Positions 56,528 through 64,000 of a stretch of DNA of 64,000 nucleotides are shown piece after piece (position 1 is the first letter of the stretch; each line of letters starts with the position of its first letter). This stretch comes from Candidatus Dormiibacterota bacterium. Its GTDB lineage: Bacteria > Chloroflexota > Dormibacteria > Dormibacterales > Dormibacteraceae. A program made the translations under genes and the position numbers. The DNA lies in contig PNAG01000021.1 of the NCBI GenBank assembly GCA_003169845.1, positions 1 to 64,000 on the forward strand, read 5' to 3'. Below the pieces are notes generated by a model. That model was not told the origin of the DNA, searched no databases, and saw nothing but the letters and a program-made list of their open reading frames with translations.

Positions 56528-57283
56528 ATGGATCGGAGCTCGCTGGGGCTGCCAGCGTCCATTGCGGCCTGTCTTTTCGATCTGGACGGGGTCCTGACCC
56601 AGACCGCCAAGGTGCACGCCAGGGCCTGGAAAACGATGTTCGACGCGTACCTGAGGCAGCGGGCGGAGAGAACCGGGGAAACCTTCCGGCCGTTCGATGA
56701 TGCCGCCGACTACGACGAGTACGTCGACGGCAAGCCCAGGGAGGACGGGGTCCGCTCATTTCTCGCATCGCGCCACATCACCGTGCCCGAAGGCTCGGAG
56801 GACGATCCGCCAGAGGCCGACACGGTTCACGGCCTCGGAAATCGCAAGGATCAGCTTTTCCTGCACCTGATACGGACCCAGGGCGTCGAGGCATATGAAG
56901 GATCCGTCCGGTATCTGCATGCCGCTCGCGAGGCAGCACTCAAGCTCGCCGTCGTGTCGTCGAGCAAGAACTGCAGCGAGGTCCTTCGAGCCGCTCGCCT
57001 GGAGGGCATGTTCGACGCCCAGGTCGACGGCAACGTCGCACTTGCCAGGAGACTGGCCGGCAAGCCGGCGCCCGACACGTATCTCGAGGCGGCCCAGATG
57101 CTCGGCGTCCCTCCGCTGCAGGCCGCTGTGTACGAGGACGCCCTTGCCGGGGTCGAGGCCGGGCGGGCCGGTGGGTTCGGCCTGGTCGTGGGCGTGGACC
57201 GCGTGGGCCAGGCGGCCGCCCTTCGCGAGCACGGAGCCGGCGTGGTCGTCAAGGATCTCGCGGACCTGATGAACCCGTCGTGA
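56528..57283 (+). CDS. Beta-phosphoglucomutase-family HAD phosphatase
   Basis: 251 residues. HAD motifs: [18 protein letters not shown] (motif I, two Asp; about 17-34), VVSSSKNC (motif II), [16 protein letters not shown] (motif III) and [17 protein letters not shown] (motif IV). The cap region carries [21 protein letters not shown], matching beta-PGM proteins that accompany GH65 phosphorylases. Converts beta-glucose-1-phosphate to glucose-6-phosphate. The stop overlaps the GH65 start (GTGA), so both act in one disaccharide phosphorolysis route. Confidence 0.9.
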   Translation: MDRSSLGLPASIAACLFDLDGVLTQTAKVHARAWKTMFDAYLRQRAERTGETFRPFDDAADYDEYVDGKPREDGVRSFLASRHITVPEGSEDDPPEADTVHGLGNRKDQLFLHLIRTQGVEAYEGSVRYLHAAREAALKLAVVSSSKNCSEVLRAARLEGMFDAQVDGNVALARRLAGKPAPDTYLEAAQMLGVPPLQAAVYEDALAGVEAGRAGGFGLVVGVDRVGQAAALREHGAGVVVKDLADLMNPS

Positions 57284-59670
57284 TCCACAACAAGGGCTTT
57301 GCCTGCGAACCGTGGGCCGTGCGCGAGCTCCAACTTGACCTGGGCCTCATGGGCCAGACGGAGTCGATCTTCGCGCTCTCCAACGGCCACATCGGTTGGC
57401 GAGCGAACCTCGACGAGGGCGAGCCCCATGTGCTTTCGGGTTCCTATCTCAACGCCGTCTACGAGGCGATCCCGCTGCCCTACGCGGAGACGGGCTATGG
57501 GTACCCAGAGGCGGGACAGGCGATCGTCAACGTCACCGACGGCAAGATCATCCGCCTCTTCGTCGACGACGAGCCATTTGACATCCGATACGGGAAGGTG
57601 CTCTCGCACGAGCGAGTGCTCGACCTGAAGGCCGGCGTTTTGCGCCGGACGGTGGAGTGGGAGTCGCCGGCGCATCGCGTGGTCCGCGTGCGCTCGACCC
57701 GCCTCGTCTCGCTCGTGCATCGCGCACTCGCCGCGATCCTGTACGAGGTGGAACCGGTCGATGGCCCGGCGGACTTCGTCATCCAGTCCGAGCTGGTGGC
57801 CAATGAGCCCGTCGGCAACCTGGTCAACAACGACCCACGGACGGCGGCGGCGATCGACGCGCCGCTCGCGTCGCGATTCTCGGGACATCACGACCGGCGC
57901 GCCATTCTCATCCACTCGACCAAGAAGAGCCGGCTCACGATCGCGGCCGGGATGGACCACCTGGTCACAGCCCCTCGTGGAAGCCAGGTCACGTCGGAGA
58001 GCAGTGACGATCGCGCGCGAGTCACGTTCACGGCGAGCCTGGCTCGGGGAAAGCGCCTGAGCCTGGTGAAATTCGTGGCGTATGGATGGTCGAGCCAGCG
58101 GTCGACGCCCGCCTTGCACTCGCAGATCGAAGGAGCCCTGGCGTCGGCCCTCGACCACGGCTGGAAAGGGCTCGCAGATGCCCAGCGGAAGTACCTGTCG
58201 GACTTCTGGTCTCGCGCCGACGTCGAGCTGAAGGGCGACCCGGAGATACAGCAGGCGATCCGGTTCGCCATGTTCCACATCCTGCAGTCGTCGGCCCGCG
58301 CGGAGCAGCGTGCCATCCCAGCCAAGGGCCTCACCGGTCCCGGCTACGACGGTCACACGTTCTGGGACACGGAGACGTTTGTCCTTCCCATGCTGATCTA
58401 CACGCTGCCGTCGGCAGCGGCGGATATCCTGCGCTGGCGACTGCAGATCCTGGACCTGGCGCGCAAGCGCGCGAAAGATCTGGGCCTGAAAGGCGCGGCC
58501 TTCCCGTGGCGGACCATCCATGGCGAGGAATGCTCCGGCTACTGGCCCGCCTCGACCGCGGCCTTTCACATCAACGCCGACATAGCCGACGGCGTGCTGA
58601 GGTACGTCACCGCCACGAACGACATGCACTTCGAGGAGACGGTCGGGGTCGAGCTGCTGGTCGAGACGGCACGTTTGTGGATCTCGGTGGGCCACCATGT
58701 ACGGGGCGGCCTCTTCCGGATCGACGGGGTCACGGGCCCGGACGAGTACAGCGCCCTGGCGGACAACAACCTCTACACGAACCTCATGGCCCAGCGGAAC
58801 CTGGTCGCTGCGGCCGACGCCGTGGGGCGGCATGCCGGCGCGGCGAAACGGCTCAAGGTGAGGCCGGCCGAGGTGAAAGCCTGGCGTCGGGCGGCCGGCC
58901 GTATGTTCATCCCTTACGACGAAGAGCTCGAGGTCCACCGGCAGGCGAGCGACTTCACCAAGCACCAGCGCTGGGATTTCAAGGGGACGAAGCCCGACCA
59001 GTACCCGCTGTTCCTACACTTTCCTTATTTCGACCTGTATCGAAAGCAGGTGATCAAGCAGGCTGACCTCGTGCTCGCCATGCACCTGCGCGGCGATGCC
59101 TTCACCCCTGCGCAGAAGGCAAGAAACTTCGCGTACTACGAGGCACTCACCGTGCGCGACTCATCGCTCTCCTCCAGCACCCAATCGATCATCGCGGCCG
59201 AGGTCGGTCACCTCCAGCTGGCTCACGACTACCTCGGCGAAGCTGCACTGATGGATCTCAACGACCTCGAGCACAACGTAAGCGACGGGGTGCATATGGG
59301 TTCGCTCGGAGGAGCGTGGCTCGCGGTCGTTGCCGGGCTCGGTGGGATGCGGCACCACGGGGATACGCTCGGTTTCGCTCCACGCCTGCCGCCCGGTATC
59401 ACGGGCCTGAGCTTCCGGTTGACCTTCCTCGACCGGCTTCTCAAGGTCGCCGTCAATCGAAGCCACGCGACCTACACTCTGGTGCGCGGCAAGCCGATCT
59501 CGTTCGAGCATTACGGAAAGGAGCTGCGATTGACCGCGCGCAGCTCCGTCCGGCGCCCGATTCAAAGGATTCCGGCACTGCCCGAGCCGAAGCAGCCGCC
59601 AGGCCGGGCGCCCGCACGCAGGGGGCAGGAGAAGCCGCGTGAGCTCCAACCCCATGGAGGTGCCGAGTGA
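57280..59670 (+). CDS. GH65 family disaccharide phosphorylase (maltose/trehalose/kojibiose type)
   Basis: 796 residues, normal for GH65. N-terminal beta-sandwich ([36 protein letters not shown]), catalytic (alpha/alpha)6 barrel with [15 protein letters not shown] and [19 protein letters not shown], in which the Glu of PDEY is the general acid (about 488), [11 protein letters not shown] and [17 protein letters not shown]. Splits an alpha-glucosyl disaccharide with phosphate, giving beta-glucose-1-phosphate for the coupled beta-PGM. Which disaccharide cannot be told from motifs. The last 40 residues are a Pro/Arg-rich tail. The 3' end overlaps a small gene. Confidence 0.9.
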   Translation: MIHNKGFACEPWAVRELQLDLGLMGQTESIFALSNGHIGWRANLDEGEPHVLSGSYLNAVYEAIPLPYAETGYGYPEAGQAIVNVTDGKIIRLFVDDEPFDIRYGKVLSHERVLDLKAGVLRRTVEWESPAHRVVRVRSTRLVSLVHRALAAILYEVEPVDGPADFVIQSELVANEPVGNLVNNDPRTAAAIDAPLASRFSGHHDRRAILIHSTKKSRLTIAAGMDHLVTAPRGSQVTSESSDDRARVTFTASLARGKRLSLVKFVAYGWSSQRSTPALHSQIEGALASALDHGWKGLADAQRKYLSDFWSRADVELKGDPEIQQAIRFAMFHILQSSARAEQRAIPAKGLTGPGYDGHTFWDTETFVLPMLIYTLPSAAADILRWRLQILDLARKRAKDLGLKGAAFPWRTIHGEECSGYWPASTAAFHINADIADGVLRYVTATNDMHFEETVGVELLVETARLWISVGHHVRGGLFRIDGVTGPDEYSALADNNLYTNLMAQRNLVAAADAVGRHAGAAKRLKVRPAEVKAWRRAAGRMFIPYDEELEVHRQASDFTKHQRWDFKGTKPDQYPLFLHFPYFDLYRKQVIKQADLVLAMHLRGDAFTPAQKARNFAYYEALTVRDSSLSSSTQSIIAAEVGHLQLAHDYLGEAALMDLNDLEHNVSDGVHMGSLGGAWLAVVAGLGGMRHHGDTLGFAPRLPPGITGLSFRLTFLDRLLKVAVNRSHATYTLVRGKPISFEHYGKELRLTARSSVRRPIQRIPALPEPKQPPGRAPARRGQEKPRELQPHGGAE

Positions 59671-59957
59671 GCGCGCAAGACTCGAACCAGAACTTTCGCG
59701 ACTCGGTGGCGCTCTCGATGCTGGCCGATCCTCGTCCGACATTGGAGAACCTATCTCGCAACACCGGTCTCACTTACGACGAGGTCGTTCACCACGCACT
59801 GGTCCGCTACGCAAGCTCAGGCGCGGAGGCCTTGCTCGCGTGGGATCCGCACGCGCTGCGTGAGCTGATCGCAGCCCGCAAAGAGGAGGACTGGCTGAAA
59901 GTCGGATCGATCATCGACTGGCTCGAGGCGGGCCTGGACTCAACCGACTGGCACTGA
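59667..59957 (+). CDS. Small protein encoded with GH65, 96 residues
   Basis: Not recognised. Starts by GTGA overlap with the GH65 stop and has its own GGAGG ribosome site 6 bases upstream. Predicted helical: LADPRPTLENLSRNTGLTYDEVVHHALVRYASSGAEALLAWDPHALRELIAARKEEDWLKVGSIIDWLEAGL. The LSRNTGLTYDEVVHHAL segment could be a helix-turn-helix (a small DNA-binding or accessory protein). Stop lies 4 bases before the convergent Dph6-like gene. Confidence 0.7.
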   Translation: MSAQDSNQNFRDSVALSMLADPRPTLENLSRNTGLTYDEVVHHALVRYASSGAEALLAWDPHALRELIAARKEEDWLKVGSIIDWLEAGLDSTDWH

Positions 59958-59961
59958 TGCG

Positions 59962-60621
59962 CTAGGGTCCGCCGGTCAGATCGAGCTGGGCGAAGCCGGC
60001 GTCCAGGCGGCGCTCGCCCGCGGTCCAGCTCACCGGCCGCTTGAAGGCGGGACCTGCGAAGGCGAACGAGTGGTACTCGCCGTTCTCCCCACACGCGTCG
60101 GCGCCAGTCCTTCCGATCTCCGAGGCGAAGGCCTCGTCAGTGATGCGGCCGAGCCAGGGCTCATCCAGCTTCGCCAGCTCGACGCAGGTGAGCACCGCCC
60201 GCCCACCGGATGATATGAACTCATTCAGCAAAGCCTGCGGCGGCTCACCCCAGATGGGCTCGACGTGCTCCAGCCCGGCGGCCGTGACGCGCTTCTCATA
60301 CCACTCCCTCACGTCGGCCAGGTGGATGTCGCCGAACACGACGCCGGCGAAACCTTCGGCGCGGAGCGACGCGAGCTGCCGGCTCAGGTTCGCCTCCATC
60401 TCCGGCCAGGTGGTGGGGATCGCCTGGAGGTCGATTCCAATTGCCGCGGCCTGGGCTTCCAGCATCTCGACCCGGGTGGCGTGAAAGCGAACGCGTGCCG
60501 TCGCCTGGTCGTAGAACGAAACCAGTCGGGCGACCTCGAGTCCCGCCCGCCGCGCGCGGTCCAGCGCCAAGGCGCTGTCCTTGCCGCCAGACCACATCAA
60601 GGCATACGGCCCGTCAGTCAC
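59962..60621 (-). CDS. Dph6-like ATP-pyrophosphatase domain protein
   Basis: 219 residues. N-terminal PP-loop MWSGGKDSALALDRARRAGL (SGGKDS at 11-16), then VVFGDIHLADVREWYEKR, EPIWGEPPQALLNEFISSG and CGENGEYHSFAFAGPAF, all signatures of the diphthine-ammonia-ligase (DUF71) family. Bacterial members do not make diphthamide; an adenylating amidation of another substrate is likely. GTG 60621; a TAGACG box lies 5 bases upstream, a weak match to the local -10 pattern. Divergent from the YceI gene. Confidence 0.87.
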   Translation of the reverse strand: MTDGPYALMWSGGKDSALALDRARRAGLEVARLVSFYDQATARVRFHATRVEMLEAQAAAIGIDLQAIPTTWPEMEANLSRQLASLRAEGFAGVVFGDIHLADVREWYEKRVTAAGLEHVEPIWGEPPQALLNEFISSGGRAVLTCVELAKLDEPWLGRITDEAFASEIGRTGADACGENGEYHSFAFAGPAFKRPVSWTAGERRLDAGFAQLDLTGGP

Positions 60622-60728
60622 AAACGTCTATTTGCTAGAAGTGTGCGCCCAAGAAATAAGTTGCCTGCGCAACCAGTTGTCGATCTTAGAGCGGTATTGG
60701 CGGCCAAGGCTGAATAGGGAGATAGTTC

Positions 60729-61274
60729 ATGGGAACCTGGAAGTTCGACCCGTACCACACACAGGTGGAGTTCTCGGCCAAGCATCTGGGCATGATGACC
60801 GTTCGCGGTCACTTCGCCGAAGTACAGGCAACGGGTGAGATCGACGTGGAGCACCCTGAGCACTCGAAGATCGAGGCCACGATCAACACGGCCAGCATCC
60901 GGACCCACAACGAGACAAGGGACAACGACCTCCGCTCGTCCAACTTCCTCGAGATCGAGAAGTACCCAACCATCACCTTCAAGAGCACCAAGATCGAGCC
61001 GGCAGAAAAGGACCGCTACAAGCTGACGGCCGATCTCACGATCAAGGGAACCACGAAGCCGGTGACTTTGAACGTCGTCAAGTACGGCGAGTTCAACGAT
61101 CCCAACATGGGCCACCGCATCGGCTACGCGGCCGAGGGCAAGATCAACCGGAAAGACTTCGGCATGAGGTTCGACATGATGCTGGACGGCAAGTTCATCG
61201 TCAGCGACGAGATCCAGATCAACATCGAGGGCGAGCTCGTCGAAGAGAAGGCACCGGAGAAGGCCGCGACCTAG
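60729..61274 (+). CDS. YceI family lipid-binding-like protein
   Basis: 181 residues, the full YceI beta-barrel without a signal peptide, so probably cytoplasmic. Family motifs: GTWKFDPYHTQVEFSAKHLGMMTVRGHFAEVQ, TASIRTHNETRDNDLRSSNFLEIEKYPTITFKST, LTADLTIKGTTKPVTLNV and GFAAEGKINRKDFGM-like AAEGKINRKDFGM. Binds isoprenoid-type ligands in known members. Ribosome site GGGAG 7 bases before the ATG. The stop interlocks with a small convergent gene. Confidence 0.93.
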   Translation: MGTWKFDPYHTQVEFSAKHLGMMTVRGHFAEVQATGEIDVEHPEHSKIEATINTASIRTHNETRDNDLRSSNFLEIEKYPTITFKSTKIEPAEKDRYKLTADLTIKGTTKPVTLNVVKYGEFNDPNMGHRIGYAAEGKINRKDFGMRFDMMLDGKFIVSDEIQINIEGELVEEKAPEKAAT

Positions 61275-61432
61275 AAGTCAACCGCTCCGCCGAACATCAC
61301 GGCGAGGACCGCCTCTCCGTCGCCCTCTGAAGTGAGGGTGACGGTTGACGCGTCCCCAACCTCGAAGTGGGTACAGGCGATCGGCGGCGTTTCGGCCATC
61401 GCGGATTCAAAACTCGCCTGCGTGCCTCGCAC
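61271..61432 (-). CDS. Putative small protein, 53 residues
   Basis: Open frame from GTG 61432 (ATG 61399 is the alternative, 42 residues) ending ACTHFEVGDASTV, then TLTSEGDGEAVLAVMFGGAV-DF. The composition is balanced and acidic, unlike the Arg-rich antisense readings around it. Its stop shares bases with the YceI stop (CTAG), the same interlocked convergent arrangement used by other gene pairs here. No ribosome site or -10 box was found. Function unknown. Confidence 0.4.
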   Translation of the reverse strand: MRGTQASFESAMAETPPIACTHFEVGDASTVTLTSEGDGEAVLAVMFGGAVDF

Positions 61433-61494
61433 TCCGACACTGGCTCGAACTGCGTACAGGACGGCAGAAGCGGGAATCGGGAGAATTGCGCGCA

Positions 61495-62649
61495 GTGTCC
61501 GCGACGACCCGCCGCCCGCCGCTCTGGCTCGCCGCCGCGGCGATGGCCAGCTTCTGGGCTGCCGTCTTCGGAGTGGTGCGGCTGACCCGCACGTTCCTGG
61601 ATGATCCGTTCGGCAACGACTTCCGGGTCTTCTACGCCGCCGCCAAAGTGGGTCTCAGTGCGGGCTGGTCGCACATCTACGACGCCGATCTCCTGGGAGC
61701 CGCATCAGCCGCGTTCCCCGCGCGAGACCAGGTATACGACTCGGCCCACTACTACGTGCAGACACCCCTCCTGGCCTGGATCATCGCGCCGCTGACCGCG
61801 CTGCCAGAGCCGGCCGCCTTCGTTCTCTGGACGGTGATCGGGCTCGCCGCCTTTGTGCTGGCATGGGCGGTCGCGTGCCCCTTCGACGGGCTGGGCCGGA
61901 TCACTTTGCTCCTACTCGGGCTGGCCCTCTGGTCCGTGGAGGAATCGCTGCGGTTCGGACAGCCGACGCTGCTCATGGTCGCGCTGGTTGCGGTCGGCTG
62001 GCAGCAGGCCAGGCGAGAGCGCCCTCTTGTTGCGGGAGCGCTCCTCGCGTTCGCCTTGATGCTCAAGCCTCAGGACGTCTTCCTCGTCCCGGTCGCGCTG
62101 CTGGTCAGCGGCAGGATGCCGGTCTTCCTGGCGTTCCTGGGATCGGCGGCCGTGTTGACCCTGGCCTTTGTGCTCGCCCTCGGGTCGACCGGTATCGGCG
62201 GTTTCCTGAGCGCGACGGCACTCGTGCAATCAGACCCGGTACATCAGTACGACACGCTTGCTTTCATCTTCGGAATCGGGCCCGCGACCTACGCGACGGA
62301 GCTGGCGCTCGGAGCCGTCGCCATAGCTGTCGCATATTTCCGGCGCGCAGAGCTCGACGCCGTGTTCGCGCTTGGCGTGCTGGGCTCGGTGATGGCAAGC
62401 CCCCACCTGCACCAGCCCGATTACGCGCTCAACGTCCTTGCCGCGTGGCTGGTCCTCCGGACGGGGCCCGGCCTCGCGCACAGGGTCTGGCTCGTGGCAG
62501 GCATCCCGGCCTGCCAGTTCACTTCGATCGGGCTCCCCTTGCCACAGCTCCTCTGGCAGACGGCGTGGCTGGGCCTGATTGCGCGTGACGCCGTGGATCG
62601 GAAGCCGAAGGACCTGGTCCTGGCCGACCAACCCCAGGGCGCCGGCTGA
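61495..62649 (+). CDS. GT87-like membrane glycosyltransferase (DUF2029) 2
   Basis: 384 residues, about ten membrane helices. Paralogue of the 41714 protein: after the first helix it reads GNDFRVFYAAAKVGLSAGWSHIYDADLL, the conserved Asp-containing motif. Also LKPQDVFLVPVALLVSGR and SPHLHQPDYALNVLAAWLVLR, matching the LKPQLAFLVPAALLLSGR and TPYLHLDDLAMLGLAAWLYLR segments of the paralogue. GTG 61495 was chosen; TTG 61486 is possible, and an open frame from 61345 is Arg-rich and unlikely. Probably transfers a sugar from a polyprenyl-phosphate donor. Confidence 0.8.
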   Translation: MSATTRRPPLWLAAAAMASFWAAVFGVVRLTRTFLDDPFGNDFRVFYAAAKVGLSAGWSHIYDADLLGAASAAFPARDQVYDSAHYYVQTPLLAWIIAPLTALPEPAAFVLWTVIGLAAFVLAWAVACPFDGLGRITLLLLGLALWSVEESLRFGQPTLLMVALVAVGWQQARRERPLVAGALLAFALMLKPQDVFLVPVALLVSGRMPVFLAFLGSAAVLTLAFVLALGSTGIGGFLSATALVQSDPVHQYDTLAFIFGIGPATYATELALGAVAIAVAYFRRAELDAVFALGVLGSVMASPHLHQPDYALNVLAAWLVLRTGPGLAHRVWLVAGIPACQFTSIGLPLPQLLWQTAWLGLIARDAVDRKPKDLVLADQPQGAG

Positions 62650-62650
62650 G

Positions 62651-63451
62651 TTGGACCGGAAGTCGCAGGTCGTCAGAAAGGTACCGGCCATCACCGCTCA
62701 TTTCTGGGCCGTCAAGATCCTCACCACGGCCATGGGGGAGGCTCTGTCCGACTACCTGGTCCACACGATCGACCCCTACTTTGCGGTCGGCCTCGGCGCG
62801 TCCGGCCTGGTCGTCGCGCTCGCGCTGCAGTTCTATGTCCGCCGGTATGTCGCGCCCATCTACTGGTTCGCGGTCGCGATGGTGGCGGTTTTCGGCACGA
62901 TGTGCGCCGATGCTGCCCACATCGAGCTGAAGATTCCATACGCGACGTCCGCGTCACTGTGCGCGGCAGGCCTTGCAGTCATTTTCATCGTGTGGTACCT
63001 GAGCGAGAGAACGCTCTCCATCCACAGCATCAATACGCCGCGACGAGAGATGTTCTACTGGGCGGCCGTGCTCGCCACGTTTGCAATGGGCACTGCGGTC
63101 GGAGACATGAGCGCGTATACATTGCACCTCGGCTGGTTCACGTCAGGCGTGCTGTTCACGGTCATCTTCTCCGTTCCGATGCTGTCTCGCCGTGTATTCG
63201 GGCTCAACGAAGTTTTCGCGTTCTGGTTCGCGTACATAATCACCCGGCCGTTGGGCGCGTCGTACGCAGACTGGCTGGGCGTGCCGCAGAGTCTTGGCGG
63301 TCTCAACTACGGGCGCGGAACGGTCGCCGCCGGCCTGACGATCGCGATTGTTGTCTGGGTCGCCTACCTGTGGATCACGAAAGTCGACGTCGAAAGTGCC
63401 GGCGCGGCCCACACGGGCGCACCAAGCCCCGTCTTGGAAGACGGAGCTTGA
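62651..63451 (+). CDS. COG4705-type membrane protein
   Basis: 266 residues from TTG 62651, one base after the GT87 stop. About seven to eight membrane helices with two halves bearing related motifs: KVPAITAHFWAVKILTTAMGEALSDYLV and TPRREMFYWAAVLATFAMGTAVGDMSAY, the pattern of uncharacterised membrane proteins of this group. An acidic/amide pair (GEALSD, GTAVGD) repeats in both halves, suggesting a pseudo-symmetric carrier. Function unknown. Tightly linked to GT87 2. Confidence 0.82.
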   Translation: MDRKSQVVRKVPAITAHFWAVKILTTAMGEALSDYLVHTIDPYFAVGLGASGLVVALALQFYVRRYVAPIYWFAVAMVAVFGTMCADAAHIELKIPYATSASLCAAGLAVIFIVWYLSERTLSIHSINTPRREMFYWAAVLATFAMGTAVGDMSAYTLHLGWFTSGVLFTVIFSVPMLSRRVFGLNEVFAFWFAYIITRPLGASYADWLGVPQSLGGLNYGRGTVAAGLTIAIVVWVAYLWITKVDVESAGAAHTGAPSPVLEDGA

Positions 63452-63481
63452 TGGCCCACGCTGACGCTAGAGGCCGATTGT

Positions 63482-64000
63482 TTACGGATAGCTGACCACG
63501 GTCACCGGGGTGTCCGGGTTCGCGACGGTCGACGATCCCCCGGTCTCGTTGACCACGTGGAGGATGCCGCCACTCCCGTTCACCTTGTCGAGAAAGATGG
63601 TCAGCAGGTCGTGGAGGCTGCCCGCAGGAAGCAGGCTCGGCACCTCGAATGCCCGCTCCGCGTAGATGTTCACGTGCTGGTTGAAGAAGCTGTAGCTTCC
63701 CATGCCGTAACCAGCAAAGCTGGTCACGCTGTCAGCGACCTTGAAAGCCGCGTAGCCGTCGACTCCTGGCGCCTCCATCCAGGCAGCCTGGCTGGGTACG
63801 TCGTAGGGCATCTCGTTCTGGAAGAAGACGTCTTCGCCGCCGTTGCCGTTCCAGATCACCTCGTACTTCTGGAAGTGCTCGACGAACAGGCCGTAAGCGG
63901 TGACGTTGTCGCCGTTGACGATGACGCCGGTGTCTGCGGTGTTGGTGGTCCACCCCACGCCGTTGCCGTGGTCCGCGCGCCACGCCCACACGTCGTCGAG
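63482..64000 (-). CDS. C-terminal fragment of a large secreted protein (coagulation factor 5/8-type-domain annotated family)
   Basis: The frame is open to the window edge, so only the last 172 codons are seen; the gene continues beyond 64000. It reads LDDVWAWRADHGNGVGW, then VNGDNVTAYGLFVEHFQKYEVIWNGNGGEDVFFQNEMPYDVPSQAAWMEA and GYGMGSYSFFNQH, ending in a short Val-rich tail. This matches the conserved right-handed beta-helix (pectate-lyase-like) part of large secreted proteins often named coagulation factor 5/8 type domain or adenylyl cyclase proteins. A carbohydrate-binding or -degrading role is inferred. Convergent with the COG4705 gene (30 bases apart). Confidence 0.78.
   Translation of the reverse strand, partial: LDDVWAWRADHGNGVGWTTNTADTGVIVNGDNVTAYGLFVEHFQKYEVIWNGNGGEDVFFQNEMPYDVPSQAAWMEAPGVDGYAAFKVADSVTSFAGYGMGSYSFFNQHVNIYAERAFEVPSLLPAGSLHDLLTIFLDKVNGSGGILHVVNETGGSSTVANPDTPVTVVSYP

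Noticed and set aside
56851..58965. 700-codon open frame antisense to beta-PGM and GH65
   Set aside because: It runs across two well-identified genes on the other strand and shows no domain.
61345..61494. N-terminal extension of the second GT87 protein
   Set aside because: The 50 extra residues are Arg-rich and hydrophilic and lie opposite the putative small gene. The first membrane helix begins only after GTG 61495.
1..64000. tRNA, rRNA or CRISPR arrays
   Set aside because: I looked for tRNA T-arm patterns, rRNA-like conserved blocks and regularly spaced repeats. The few GTTCGA-type strings found lie inside coding sequence without a cloverleaf, and the only tandem array is the three-unit 34-bp repeat, which has no spacers.
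1..64000. Transposase or phage-derived genes
   Set aside because: No product shows transposase, integrase or phage structural motifs. The dispersed hairpins have no associated transposase in this window.

Overview
The window is a compact, high-GC bacterial chromosome segment with no plasmid, phage, CRISPR array, insertion sequence, rRNA or tRNA that I can recognise. Gene content (two DUF881 proteins, a PhaR-type regulator with a phasin-like histone-tailed protein, a mrfAB-type repair pair, Tad pilin-like genes, a sedolisin, GH65/beta-phosphoglucomutase, GT87-like enzymes) and the many promoters whose -10 box lies about 6 bases before the start codon suggest a free-living, probably soil-dwelling, Terrabacteria lineage such as Chloroflexota/Dormibacterota or Actinobacteriota. 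The phylum is an inference; no marker gene settles it.

Layout. 1-13 kb: glutamate-type dehydrogenase, two DUF881 genes, PhaR-like regulator divergent from a phasin-like protein, amidohydrolase, threonine aldolase, a Trp-motif membrane protein, threonine dehydratase, FmdB zinc ribbon, HD hydrolase, DUF309, a MoeA-like protein and cysS. 13-24 kb: an ECF sigma factor with a membrane partner gene, divergent from mrfA-mrfB; a GGDEF-HD membrane protein divergent from a TadE-TadE-TadG operon; greA. 24-36 kb: fatty acyl-CoA ligase, cation:proton antiporter, an unrecognised 565-residue protein, two cation diffusion facilitators, Ppx/GppA, fumarase and a TrkA-type K+ channel. 36-45 kb: a translationally coupled GNAT / lipoprotein sedolisin / two zinc-ribbon membrane protein operon, LysE, GNAT, GT87, enoyl-CoA hydratase and P5C dehydrogenase. 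45-53.5 kb: a coupled cluster of nucleotidyltransferase, a giant GT2-GT-C fusion, cobalamin-type radical SAM protein, lipoproteins and DoxX. 53.5-64 kb: P-loop kinase, ferredoxin-reductase-like protein, ilvE, the beta-PGM/GH65 operon, Dph6-like ATPase, YceI, a second GT87, a COG4705 membrane protein and the C-terminal part of a large secreted protein cut by the window edge.

How genes work together. Amino-acid catabolism is well represented (glutamate dehydrogenase, P5C dehydrogenase, threonine aldolase and dehydratase, branched-chain aminotransferase). Fatty acid/PHA metabolism is suggested by the acyl-CoA ligase, enoyl-CoA hydratase, PhaR and phasin-like genes, although no PHA synthase is present here. 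GH65 plus beta-phosphoglucomutase forms a disaccharide phosphorolysis route to glucose-6-phosphate. The GGDEF-HD protein beside the Tad genes suggests c-di-GMP control of a surface structure.

The strongest regulatory signal is a near-ideal sigma-70 promoter in front of mrfA (TTGACT, 17-base spacer, TAACCT) with a perfect Gram-positive-type LexA/SOS box inside the spacer. Other notable structure: widespread leaderless-type promoters, several divergent pairs with overlapping -10 boxes, a 46-bp hairpin repeat present three times and always at the 5' end of a plus-strand gene, a second 28-bp hairpin repeat whose two copies differ by a compensatory base pair, a 34-bp tandem repeat, and a duplicated relic of the phaR tail that now encodes the last residues of a DUF881 protein. 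There is no gene-free stretch longer than about 260 bases.
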